The notes under the pieces are model-generated. The model was not told where the DNA came from, did not search any database, and saw only the letters and a program-made list of their open reading frames with translations. Shown here one piece after another: positions 17,578 to 28,300 of a stretch of DNA of 64,000 bases. The translations under genes and the position numbers were made by a program. Source of the DNA: CAWGJF01 sp963715745 (GTDB lineage: Bacteria; Bacteroidota; Ignavibacteria; Ignavibacteriales; Ignavibacteriaceae); contig OY970271.1 in assembly GCA_963715745.1 (NCBI GenBank), forward strand, positions 930,001-994,000, written 5' to 3'. Each line of letters starts with the position of its first letter. Positions within the stretch are counted from its first letter, which is position 1.

Positions 17578-20376
17578 ATGCCAAAGAAGATCAAATATGT
17601 CTACTTTTTCGGAGGAAAAAGAGCCGATGGAAAAGCCGATATGAAATCGTTGCTCGGTGGAAAAGGTGCAAACCTTGCCGAGATGGTTAACATTGGAATG
17701 CCGGTACCAGCCGGATTTACAATCACAACTGAAGTCTGCACTTATTATTATCAAAACAAAAATAAATATCCAAAAGAGTTAAAAGCTCAGGTTCAGGAAG
17801 CATTAAAGAAAATAGAAAAAGAAATGGGAGCAAATTTTGGAAATCCGGAAAACCCGTTGCTCGTTTCTGTTCGTTCCGGTGCAAGAGCTTCAATGCCCGG
17901 AATGATGGATACAATTTTGAATCTGGGTTTAAATGATGTTACAGTTAAAGGATTAATTAATAAAACCGGGAATGAGAGATTTGCTTACGACTCGTACAGA
18001 AGATTTGTTCAGATGTATGGCGATGTTGTTCTTGGATTAAAACCGGTTGATAAGCACGAAGAAGATCCTTTTGAAGTCATTATCGAAAAGAAAAAACATT
18101 CCAAAGGAGTTAAACTCGATACAGAATTAAACTCGGATGATTTAAAAGAACTTGTTGAAGAATTCAAAAAAGCCATAAAAGAAAAAACAGGTCATGATTT
18201 TCCCACCGATCCGGTTGAACAAATGTGGGGAGCAGTTGGTGCAGTGTTCGGAAGCTGGATGAATGACAGGGCAATTGTTTACAGAAAATTAAATCAGATT
18301 CCTGAATCCTGGGGAACTGCAGTTAATGTGCAGTCTATGGTATTTGGTAATATGGGTGATGATTCAGGAACAGGTGTTGCCTTTACCCGCGATCCTGCTA
18401 GCGGGGAGAATGTATTTTATGGTGAATATCTTTTCAATGCGCAGGGTGAGGATGTAGTTGCCGGTACAAGAACTCCACATCCGATTTCAGAATTGAAAAA
18501 AGATAATCCTTCAATTTATAAACAGCTTGATACTATCAGGACAAATCTAGAAAAACATTATAAGGAAATGATGGATGTTGAGTTTACCATTCAGCAGGGA
18601 AAACTCTGGATGCTGCAATGCCGTGTTGGAAAGAGAACCGGTTTCGCCGCTATCAAAATGGCTGTTGATATGGTTAAAGAAAAATTAATCAGCAAAGAGG
18701 AAGCGATTGCACGTATCGAACCAAACCAGTTGAACCAACTACTCAGACCAATTTTTGATCTGGATGAAAAAAGAAAAGCGATTGATAACGGAAGACTTCT
18801 TGCCAAAGGATTGAATGCCGGTCCGGGTGCAGCTTCTGGAAAAGTTGCATTAAGCGCACAGGATGCTGAAGAAATGGCAAAGGGTGGTGAACCTGTTATT
18901 CTTGTAAGAATAGAAACATCACCTGAAGATATAAAAGGAATGAATGCTTCCGAAGGTATCCTTACCGCAAGAGGCGGAATGACTTCACACGCGGCGCTGG
19001 TTGCAAGACAAATGGGCAAAGTTTGTGTTGCAGGATGTGGCTCATTAAAAATTAATTATAAAGAAAGAACAATCGGTGTTGAAGGAAAAAATATTGTAGT
19101 TAAAGAAGGTGATTACATTTCTATAGATGGAACAACAGGTGAAGTAATTCAGGGCAAGCTTGAAACGAAACCATCGGAAGTAATCCAGGTTCTTCTGACT
19201 AAAACTTTAAAAGAAAAAGATTCTTCCGTCTTCCAGACATATAATAGCTTGATGAACTGGGCAGATAAGCTTAGAAGACTTAATGTAAGAACTAATGCCG
19301 ATCAGCCGGACCAGGCTGCTAATGCAATTGCATTTGGTGCTGAAGGTATCGGGCTTTGCAGAACTGAGCATATGTTTTTCGGCGGTGAAAGAATACTTTC
19401 TGTTAGAAAGATGATAGTATCTGATACAGTTGCAGAAAGAAAAGCTGCACTGGATGAACTGCTCCCTTTACAAAGAGAAGACTTTGCTGGAATATTCAGG
19501 GTAATGCACGGGAAACCGGTTACTATCAGAACATTGGATCCACCATTGCATGAATTTCTTCCTCATTCTGAAAAAGAAATTAAAGAAGTTGCTGATTCGC
19601 TCGGAATCTCGGTTCAAAAACTTCAGGAGAAAATTGAAAGCCTTCATGAATTTAACCCGATGTTAGGATTCAGAGGATGCAGACTAGGGGTAGTATTCCC
19701 GGAAATAACTGAAATGCAGGCACGTGCAATTATTGAAGCTGCCTGTGATGTAGCAAAAGATAAAATAAAAGTAAAACCTGAAATTATGATTCCGCTGGTT
19801 GGACATATAAATGAATTCAAGCTGCAGGAAGAAATTGTTAGAAAAGTTGCAAAAGAAGTTATGAAGGAAAAGGGAATAAAAGTTAATTATCTTGTTGGAA
19901 CAATGATTGAACTTCCTAGAGCAGCTTTAACTGCTGATGAAATTGCTACTCGTGCAGAGTTTTTCAGTTTCGGGACAAACGATCTTACTCAAACAACTTT
20001 CGGATTATCAAGAGACGATGCAGGAAAATTCCTTCCACTTTATGTTCAGAATGAAATTTTACCGACAGATCCATTTGAAGCAATTGATCAATCGGGAGTT
20101 GGTCAGCTTGTAAAAATGGGAACTGAAAAAGGTCGTTCAACAAGAGAAAATCTGAAAGTAGGAATTTGTGGTGAACATGGCGGCGAACCTTCATCTGTTG
20201 AATTCTGCCACAGGGTAGGATTAAATTATGTTAGCTGTTCACCATTCAGAGTTCCGATTGCAAGGCTGGCTGCTGCAAGAGCTGTAGTAAATGAAATGAA
20301 AGCCAGTAAAAAGAAGAATATAAAAAAATCAGCTAAAGCAGCAAAAAGCAAAAAGAAAAAATCATCAAAGAAGTAA
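17578..20376 (+). CDS. ppdK: Pyruvate, phosphate dikinase
   Basis: Reversibly converts pyruvate, ATP and phosphate to PEP, AMP and PPi. The N-terminal ATP-grasp domain carries LLGGKGANLAEM. The phosphohistidine domain has GGMTSHAALVARQMGK with His470. The C-terminal TIM barrel has EHMFF and FSFGTNDLTQTTFG, with GICGEHGG near the end. It is preceded by an unusually good ACGGAGGT ribosome binding site. At 932 residues it is longer than the usual 870-900. The excess is a lysine-rich tail of about 25 residues after NEMKASKKK, which no known PPDK domain explains. Confidence 0.96.
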   Translation: MPKKIKYVYFFGGKRADGKADMKSLLGGKGANLAEMVNIGMPVPAGFTITTEVCTYYYQNKNKYPKELKAQVQEALKKIEKEMGANFGNPENPLLVSVRSGARASMPGMMDTILNLGLNDVTVKGLINKTGNERFAYDSYRRFVQMYGDVVLGLKPVDKHEEDPFEVIIEKKKHSKGVKLDTELNSDDLKELVEEFKKAIKEKTGHDFPTDPVEQMWGAVGAVFGSWMNDRAIVYRKLNQIPESWGTAVNVQSMVFGNMGDDSGTGVAFTRDPASGENVFYGEYLFNAQGEDVVAGTRTPHPISELKKDNPSIYKQLDTIRTNLEKHYKEMMDVEFTIQQGKLWMLQCRVGKRTGFAAIKMAVDMVKEKLISKEEAIARIEPNQLNQLLRPIFDLDEKRKAIDNGRLLAKGLNAGPGAASGKVALSAQDAEEMAKGGEPVILVRIETSPEDIKGMNASEGILTARGGMTSHAALVARQMGKVCVAGCGSLKINYKERTIGVEGKNIVVKEGDYISIDGTTGEVIQGKLETKPSEVIQVLLTKTLKEKDSSVFQTYNSLMNWADKLRRLNVRTNADQPDQAANAIAFGAEGIGLCRTEHMFFGGERILSVRKMIVSDTVAERKAALDELLPLQREDFAGIFRVMHGKPVTIRTLDPPLHEFLPHSEKEIKEVADSLGISVQKLQEKIESLHEFNPMLGFRGCRLGVVFPEITEMQARAIIEAACDVAKDKIKVKPEIMIPLVGHINEFKLQEEIVRKVAKEVMKEKGIKVNYLVGTMIELPRAALTADEIATRAEFFSFGTNDLTQTTFGLSRDDAGKFLPLYVQNEILPTDPFEAIDQSGVGQLVKMGTEKGRSTRENLKVGICGEHGGEPSSVEFCHRVGLNYVSCSPFRVPIARLAAARAVVNEMKASKKKNIKKSAKAAKSKKKKSSKK

Positions 20377-20394
20377 ATATAAATTAATGTTACA

Positions 20395-20418
20395 GGCAGA
20401 GGGTTAGCTCCTTCTGCC
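20395..20418 (+). terminator. Hairpin after ppdK
   Basis: GGCAGA at 20395-20400 pairs with TCTGCC at 20413-20418, with further partial pairing of GG and CC inside. It is followed by GGTTTATCTTT rather than a clean T run. Probably a terminator or attenuating hairpin between ppdK and queA. Confidence 0.4.
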
Positions 20419-20449
20419 GGTTTATCTTTAACGAAAAAAGGTTAAAAGA

Positions 20450-21484
20450 ATGAAGCTATCAGATTTTAAATATAATTTACCTAAAACAGCAATTGCAAAA
20501 TATCCTGCTTCTAAAAGGGATAAAGCAAAATTAATGGTGCTGGATAGACAAACAGAGGAGATTGAAACAAAAAAATTTTCTGATGTTGTTAACTATATGT
20601 CCAAAGGTGATGTGCTTGTAGTAAATGAAACCAGGGTTTTCCAGGCCAGACTGTTTGGAAAAAAAGAAAAAACTAACGCAAAAATTGAGGTATTCCTTCT
20701 GCGAGAATTAAATGCTGAAGAATGTATCTGGGATGTAATTGTTGATCCGGCAAGAAAAGTAAGGATAGGGAACAAAATTTATTTTAATGATAAGCTCTGG
20801 TGTGAAGTAATCGACAATACAACATCCCGCGGAAGAACCGTTAGATTTAACCAGAGTGAAAGCATATTTAAAGCTGTTGAAAAGATTGGCATTACACCGC
20901 TTCCTCCATACATAAAAAGAGAAGCTGAGCCTTCCGACAGAGAAGATTACCAGACTGTATTTGCAAGAGTTGATGGCTCAGTGGCTGCGCCAACAGCAGG
21001 TTTGCATTTTACCAAACAGCTCTTAAGCAAAATTGAAAAGAAAGGAATTGAGATTGTTCCGGTTATTCTTCATATCGGTTTGGGAACATTCAGACCCGTT
21101 GAAGTTGAAGATCTTACAAAACACAAAATGGACTCGGAATATTTTGAGATTACTGCCAAGTCTGCAGAACATATTAATAAAGCGATGCACGCCAAACATA
21201 ATATTTTTGTTGTTGGAACAAGCACCTGCCGGGCGCTCGAAACCAGCACAACCGCAGATGGTTTTGTAAAACCTAACCGCGGCTGGACAGACAAGTTTAT
21301 TTATCCGCCTTACGATTTTAAAATCACCAGCAAGCTGATTACAAATTTCCATATGCCTGAATCAACTTTGCTTATGCTTGTAGGTGCTTTTGCAGATACC
21401 GACTTTGTTCTTAAAGCATACAAAAAAGCTTTAAAGGAAAAATATAAATTCCTCAGCTATGGCGATGCAATGCTGATTATATGA
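20450..21484 (+). CDS. queA: S-adenosylmethionine:tRNA ribosyltransferase-isomerase
   Basis: Transfers and isomerises the ribosyl moiety of SAM onto preQ1 in tRNA, giving epoxyqueuosine. 344 residues, standard length. Recognisable stretches are YPASKRDKAKLMVLDR, GDVLVVNETRVFQARL, the APTAGLHFT motif, and ITNFHMPESTLLMLVGAF near the C-terminus. It complements queC and queF at 4 kb. The stop overlaps the ispD start by 4 bp (ATGA). Confidence 0.96.
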   Translation: MKLSDFKYNLPKTAIAKYPASKRDKAKLMVLDRQTEEIETKKFSDVVNYMSKGDVLVVNETRVFQARLFGKKEKTNAKIEVFLLRELNAEECIWDVIVDPARKVRIGNKIYFNDKLWCEVIDNTTSRGRTVRFNQSESIFKAVEKIGITPLPPYIKREAEPSDREDYQTVFARVDGSVAAPTAGLHFTKQLLSKIEKKGIEIVPVILHIGLGTFRPVEVEDLTKHKMDSEYFEITAKSAEHINKAMHAKHNIFVVGTSTCRALETSTTADGFVKPNRGWTDKFIYPPYDFKITSKLITNFHMPESTLLMLVGAFADTDFVLKAYKKALKEKYKFLSYGDAMLII

Positions 21485-22164
21485 AAGTTGTTGTAATTAT
21501 TCCCGCAGGCGGGAAAGGTACAAGGAGTGGCAGTGCCACTCCTAAACAGTACCGGAAGTTTAACGGTAAAGAGCTTATCGTTTATCCACTCCAGACATTC
21601 CAGAAATGCAAACTTGTAAATGAAATAGTTATTGCAGCAGATCCAAATTACTTTTCTACTCTTGAAAAAATTATAAAAAAATACAAACTAAACAAAGTTT
21701 CAAAAATTGTTAAAGGAGGAAAGGAAAGACAGGATTCGGTTTTCAATGCACTGAATTCAATCTCTTTGAATAAGAATGATCTTGTGGTCGTTCACGATGC
21801 TGCAAGAGCTTTACTCCCGCTTCAGACATTGAATAATGCAATAAAAACAGCAAAAGAAAAAGGAAATGCTTTAGTCTGCCTGCCTGCAAAAGACACTCTT
21901 GTTAGAGGAAAAAACAAAGTAGAAACTTACGTTGACAGGGAAAATATTTTTTACGTTCAAACTCCTCAGATTTTTAAATTTGGTTCACTAAAAAAAGCGA
22001 TGCTGAAAGCTAAAAAAGATAAATTTTTTGGAACAGATGAATCAATGCTTGTGAAAAGAATCGGTGAAAAAATTAATATAGTTGAAGGAGCGGCATTAAA
22101 TTTTAAAATTACAACAAAAGAAGATATTAATCTTGCAAAAAAACTAATCAACAATAAATCCTAA
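21481..22164 (+). CDS. ispD: 2-C-methyl-D-erythritol 4-phosphate cytidylyltransferase
   Basis: Third step of the MEP isoprenoid pathway: forms CDP-methylerythritol from MEP and CTP. The 227-residue protein starts with IIPAGGKGTRSGSATPKQY, the CTP-binding loop. VVVHDAARALLP and FYVQTPQIFKFGSL are the family's other conserved blocks. It overlaps queA by 4 bp, so translation is probably coupled although the pathways are unrelated. No ispF is adjacent. Confidence 0.95.
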   Translation: MKVVVIIPAGGKGTRSGSATPKQYRKFNGKELIVYPLQTFQKCKLVNEIVIAADPNYFSTLEKIIKKYKLNKVSKIVKGGKERQDSVFNALNSISLNKNDLVVVHDAARALLPLQTLNNAIKTAKEKGNALVCLPAKDTLVRGKNKVETYVDRENIFYVQTPQIFKFGSLKKAMLKAKKDKFFGTDESMLVKRIGEKINIVEGAALNFKITTKEDINLAKKLINNKS

Positions 22165-22324
22165 TAATTTACTAATCCCTTTCCTGCAAATCATTTCGTA
22201 AATTTGGACTATTCTTAAAATTTTTCTGGAACCAATCCTCCCTCAAAAAGTAAAATACCCGTGTTATTTGTGGAGATTGGAAAATTGTTTTAATAATTAT
22301 TATGAACTTTCAGAAAGAACGGTT

Positions 22325-25300
22325 ATGAAACATAAATATTTATTCCTCCTTTTTATTCCGGCAACATTTCTCTTCTTTGCTTTTTCAAACATTATCCCGG
22401 GATTCACATTGTTAAAGCCTGGTAAACAGGTAAAGTATAACTTCAACTCCGGTGATGATTATAAATCAGCCTGGCATAAAGTTGATTCACTTGAGCAGCA
22501 GGGACTAACCCGATCCGCACTTGAAGTTGTGGAAGAAATATATGCTGCCGCGAAAAAAGATCACAACCAGCCGCAATTCATAAAAACTATTTTTTACAAG
22601 CTGAAGTACTCAAACTATACAGAAGAAGACAGCCACGTAAAAATCATTAATGATGTTAAGTCGGAAATTGACAATGCATCCTTCCCCGCAAATGCAATTT
22701 TAAAATCTATTCTTGCTAATATTTACTGGCAGTATTACCAGAACAACCGATGGAGATTTCAGCAAAGAACAGAAACAGTAAATTTTGATAATGAAGATTT
22801 CCAAACGTGGGATTTACCTAGGCTTATCAGTGAAGTTGTAAAATATTACAACGCATCACTTGAGAAGAGTGATGAATTGAAGAAAATTCCGTTAAAAGAT
22901 TTTGCAGATATTTTATACTACAGCGATTCTCAACAGGCTTATCTTCGTCCGACTTTATATGATTTGTTGGCTCACCAGGCTCTTTCCTTTTTTGTAAATG
23001 ATGAAGCATCGGTTACTGATCCTGTTTACAAATTTGAATTAAAAAACTCTGATGATTTTTCTCCTATAGAAGATTTTGTAGAAATAAAATATGAGACTAA
23101 AGATTCGCTCTCGCTTAAGTTTTATGCTATCCAACTTTATCAAAATTTAATTGCTTTTCATCTTAATGATAAAGAAAAAGATGCGCTGATTGATGTAGAT
23201 CTTGCAAGAATAAATTTTGTAAGAAGCAACAGCATCAATCCTGAGAAAGACAGTTTATACTTAAATGCATTGTTGAAAATGGAAAAGCAATATGCCGGGA
23301 TTCCATATTCATCCCTGGTTTCCTTCAACAAAGCAAAATATTATTACGATGAAGGAATGAAGTTCAATGCTTCGGTTTCGGATAATCACAAATGGGATTT
23401 GAAAACTGCTCTGGAAATCTGCAATACTGCAATTAAAAAATTTCCTGACAACTTTGGTGCAGGTGAATGCAGCTGGCTTCGGAACACAATTCTCCAGAAA
23501 AACCTTCAGTTCACAACTGAATTTGGGAACATCCCCGATCAGCCTTTCAGAGCACTGATTTCTTACAAAAATTCTTCAAAGATATTTGTGAGAATTGTTA
23601 GATGGAACGAATCGCTGGAATCAAAAGAAAAGGGGAAAAACACACAGGATTTTATTAATTATTATACGAAACAGCCGGCAGAAAAACAGTGGTCACTTGA
23701 GCTTCCTGATGATAAAGATTTTCAGCATCATTCAGTTGAAATAAAAATGCAGAAATTACCCGTCGGACAATATTTAATTTTAATTGCAACAGATAAGAAC
23801 TTTAGTTATCAAAAAAATGCTGTTGGTTACAGCAAGACGTGGGTTACAAACATCAGTTATATAAGAAGGAGTAAAGAAAAAAATGTTGAACAATTTTATG
23901 TTCTCAACCGTGAATCTGGTCAACCGCTGTCTGATATCAAAGTTGAAATTTACGGACAAAAGTATGTGCCAGATGAAAAAGAATACCAGTTCTTCAAAAT
24001 TGAAAATGGAAAGACAAACAGTGAAGGATTTTATGAATTTACAAAGGAAGACAGGCAGTATAATCAGTACAAAGCTGTTTTTATAAACGGCGATGATCGG
24101 TTCGAATCACAAAACTATTATCCAAATTACTACCAGGAAAACAGGGTTAAACGAAATGTAACTTTCTTCTTTTTGGATAGGGCAATTTACAGACCCGGAC
24201 AGGAAGTTTACTTCAAAGGTTTAATGGTTAATACGGATGGGAAAAAAGAAAATAAAATTGTAACCAATCAGAACACAACAATTACATTTTATGATGCTAA
24301 CAGCCAGAAGATCGCGGATGTAAATCTTAAAACGAATGAATATGGCACATTCAATGGAAAGTTTACTATCCCGACTGGAAAGATTGGCGGGCAATATTAT
24401 CTGGCAAATGAAAACGGTTCACAGTATTTCAGAGTTGAAGAATACAAGCGTCCAAAGTTTGAAGTAAAATTTGATCCGGTTAAAGGAAGCTATTCTTTAA
24501 ATGACAAAGTAACCGCAACCGGTTTTGCAAAAACATATTCCGGTGCAAACCTGAATGATGTTGAAGTAAAATACCGTGTTGTTAGAACAACATCATTTCC
24601 ATATTTCTATTACGGATGGAGGAGTTATTACAACTGGTACTGGGGAAACAACCAGCAGATGGAAATAGCAAATGGAGTTACCACAACTAATAATGAAGGA
24701 AAATTTAAAATTGATTTTGAATTAATCCCTGATCTTTCAATTCCAAAAGAAACAAAACCTGTTTTTAATTATACTGTTTATGCAGATGTTGTCGATGTTA
24801 CAGGTGAGACTCATTCTTCGCAGACAAATGTAAGTGCCGGTTATATAGCATTAGTCACAAACATTAATTTACCTGAGATTGTAAATTCATATAAAATAGA
24901 TAGATACCAGGTTTCCACAACAAATCTGAATGGGCAGTTTGAACCGGCACAGATAGCCATTGAAGTTTACAAATTGAAAACTCCGGAAAGAGTTTTCAGA
25001 AACAGATTGTGGTCAAAGCCTGATAAATTTCTTATGACAAAAGAAGAGTTCTACCAGAACTTTCAACACGATATTTATAATGAAGAGAATGAATACTTCA
25101 ACTGGGACAAAGAAAGAAAAGTTTTCGAAACAAGCTTTACTACTGTCGACAGTTCGTTTATTAAATTCAAAAACCAGACTGAGTGGCAGCCGGGTAAGTA
25201 TGTTTTGATCCTGAAGACAAAAGATAAAAACGGAACTCCGGTCGAACTGGTTAAATATTTTACCTTGTTCAATCCAAATTCGGAAAAGGTCCCATTGCCA

Positions 25301-28300
25301 GAAGCAAGTTGGATTTATTTTGATAATAAAAAATATGAACCGGGGGAAACAGCAAAATTGTTAATCGGTTCGGCTGCAAAAAATGTAAAAGTGCTGTACG
25401 AAATTGAGCTTGACGGAGTGATAATTAATAAAGAATGGATTACTCTTGATAACAAACAAAAGCAATTTGATATCCCAATAAAAGAAGACTATCGGGGAAA
25501 TGTAATTGTGCACATTTCTTCCATAATTAATAATGAAGCACACATTCAAAATATGGTTGTAACAGTTCCTTGGAGTAATAAGAATCTAAACATTTCATTC
25601 GAAACTTTCAGAGACAAACTGCTTCCCGGTTCAAAAGAAGAATGGAAATTAAAAATAACCGGACCAAACGGTGATGTTGTAGCAGCTGAACTTTTAGCTT
25701 CAATGTATGATGCTTCACTTGATGCTTTCGCAGCAAATTACTGGAATTTTGGAGTATACGGCTACAACTATTCCAAACTGAATTGGGGAGTTGATAATAT
25801 ATTCCAACAGGTTTCTTCACGATTCTATAATGAAGGTTGGAACAATTACATTTCAAGACAATATGCTTATTATCCTTATATCAACAACTTTGGTTTTTAT
25901 TTTTACGGATATGGCTACGGCAATCAAATTTCATATATGATGGATGGTGGAAGAAGGGATGCTGTTTATGAAGTAGAATCTCCGGAAGGTCTTCAATCAA
26001 TTTCAAAAGATGATGTCTTAGTGACGGGGAAAAGAATGTTGGAAGAAAAATCTACAAACACTGTTCGTGTACTTGATATAGGTATTGCAAATGAACAACC
26101 TGTTGTTGAAAATAAAGTTGAAGAGCAAACATTTGGAGGAGTTCCAGTAAGAAGGAATTTAAATGAAACTGCTTTCTTTTATCCAGAATTAAGAACAAAT
26201 GAAAACGGTGAAATTGTAATATCATTTACAACTCCCGAAGCTTTAACAAAGTGGAAATTTATGGGATTTGCTAATACAAAAGATCTGAAGAGTTCAATTG
26301 TTTATAAAGAAACAGTTACACAAAAAGATCTGATGATTGTACCGAATCCGCCGAGGTTTTTAAGAGAAGGAGATGAAATTTATTTTACCGCAAAAGTAAG
26401 CAACCTTTCAGACAGTTCTCTTTCAGGTTCTGCAACTCTGCAATTGTTTGATGCATTCACGATGAACCCAATCGATGCACTATTTGATAATGATGATAAC
26501 ATAAAATCATTCTCAGCAGAAAAAGGAATGAGCGAAGGTTTAAGCTGGAGACTGAAAGTTCCACTTGGAAAAGCTGATGCGATTGTTTACAGGGTAATTG
26601 CAAAATCAGGGAAGTTCTCAGACGGTGAAGAAAATGCACTTCCGATTCTGCTTAACCGAATGCTTGTTACGGAGACACTTCCACTACCGGTAAAAGGAAA
26701 TCAAACAAAAACATTTATTCTCGATAAGCTGATGAATAACAAATCAACAACTTTGCAGAATTATAATTTAACTCTTGAGTTTACTGCAAATCCTGCCTGG
26801 TATGCAATTCAGGCTTTGCCATATATGATGGAATTTCCTTATGAATGCAGTGAACAGATATTCAGTCGGTTTTATGCAAACAGCATTGCGACTTTCATTG
26901 CAAACTCAAATCCAAAAATCAAAAAAGTTTTTGAAAGCTGGAAGAATGTTGATAAAGATGCGCTTCTTTCAAATCTTGAAAAGAACCAGGAATTAAAGTC
27001 AGCATTGCTTGAAGAAACTCCCTGGGTTCTTGATGCACAGGATGAAAGTGAAAGGAAAAGAAGAGTCGGGTTGCTTTTCGATCTTACAAAAATGGCAAAC
27101 GAGTTGAACAGTGCAGAACAGAAGCTTCGTGATAACCAATACTCGAACGGCGGTTGGCCTTGGTTCCCGGGACTTCCAGAAAACAGGTTTATCACTCAAT
27201 ATATTGTTGTTGGGATGGGTCATCTTGAAAGACTTGGAATAAAAGATATAAGAGAAAACGCAAAAACCTGGGAAATGTTGAGAAAGGCAGTTCTTTACAC
27301 TGATGTAAAAATGAATGAAGACTATGAGTGGATAAAAAAACATGGAACATTAAATCAAAAAAATATCGGATACATCCAGGCGCAGTATTTATATGGAAGA
27401 AGTTATTATATGGACATCCCGGTTTCTGATCAGTACAAAGAAGCATTCGATTACTGGAAAGGACAGGCGCAGAAATACTGGCTTAGTAACAACAAGTATA
27501 TGCAGGGAATGATTGCACTTGCACTATACAGGCTTTATGATGCGAAGACTGCCAAAGCAATTATCAAATCTATTATTGAAAATGCAGTGTTCAATGATGA
27601 AATGGGAATGTATTTCAAAGAGGAATGGGGTTGGTGGTGGTATCAGGCACCGATTGAAACGCAGGCTTTATTGATTGAAGCTGTTGATGAAATTACAAAA
27701 GACCAGCAATCAGTAGACCTGATGAAAGTCTGGCTGCTGAAACAAAAGCAGGTTCAGGATTGGAAAACAACCAAAGCAACCGCTGAAGCCTGCTATGCAC
27801 TTCTGTTAAGAGGGAGCGACTGGCTGGCAGATACAAAGCTGCCTGATATAAAAGTTGGTGATCAGTTAATTGATCTTTACAACAATCCGAATATTCACGT
27901 TGAAGAAGGTACAGGATATTTCAAAACATCCTGGAAGGGTGAAGAAATAAAACCTGAAATGGGAAAAGTTACTGTAACGAATAACAATAATGTTGTAGCG
28001 TGGGGTTCACTCTATTGGCAGTATTACGAACAGCTTGATAAAATTACTCCTGCTGAAACTCCGCTGAAGTTAAATAAGAAATTGTTTCTTGAATTGGATT
28101 CTCCAACAGGAAAGAAAATTACTCCGGTTGATGAAAACACAAAGCTGAAACCGGGTGATATTGTTAAGGTAAGAATTGAAATTCGAGTTGACCGCGATAT
28201 GGAATTCGTTCACCTGAAAGATATGCGTGCAGCAGGATTTGAACCGATAAATGTTCTCTCTACTCACAAATACCAGGATGGTTTGTATTATTACGAAAAC

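Noticed and set aside
22268..22324. Upstream ATG for the alpha-2-macroglobulin
   Set aside because: It would place 19 polar residues before a perfect signal peptide; the ATG at 22325 is preferred.
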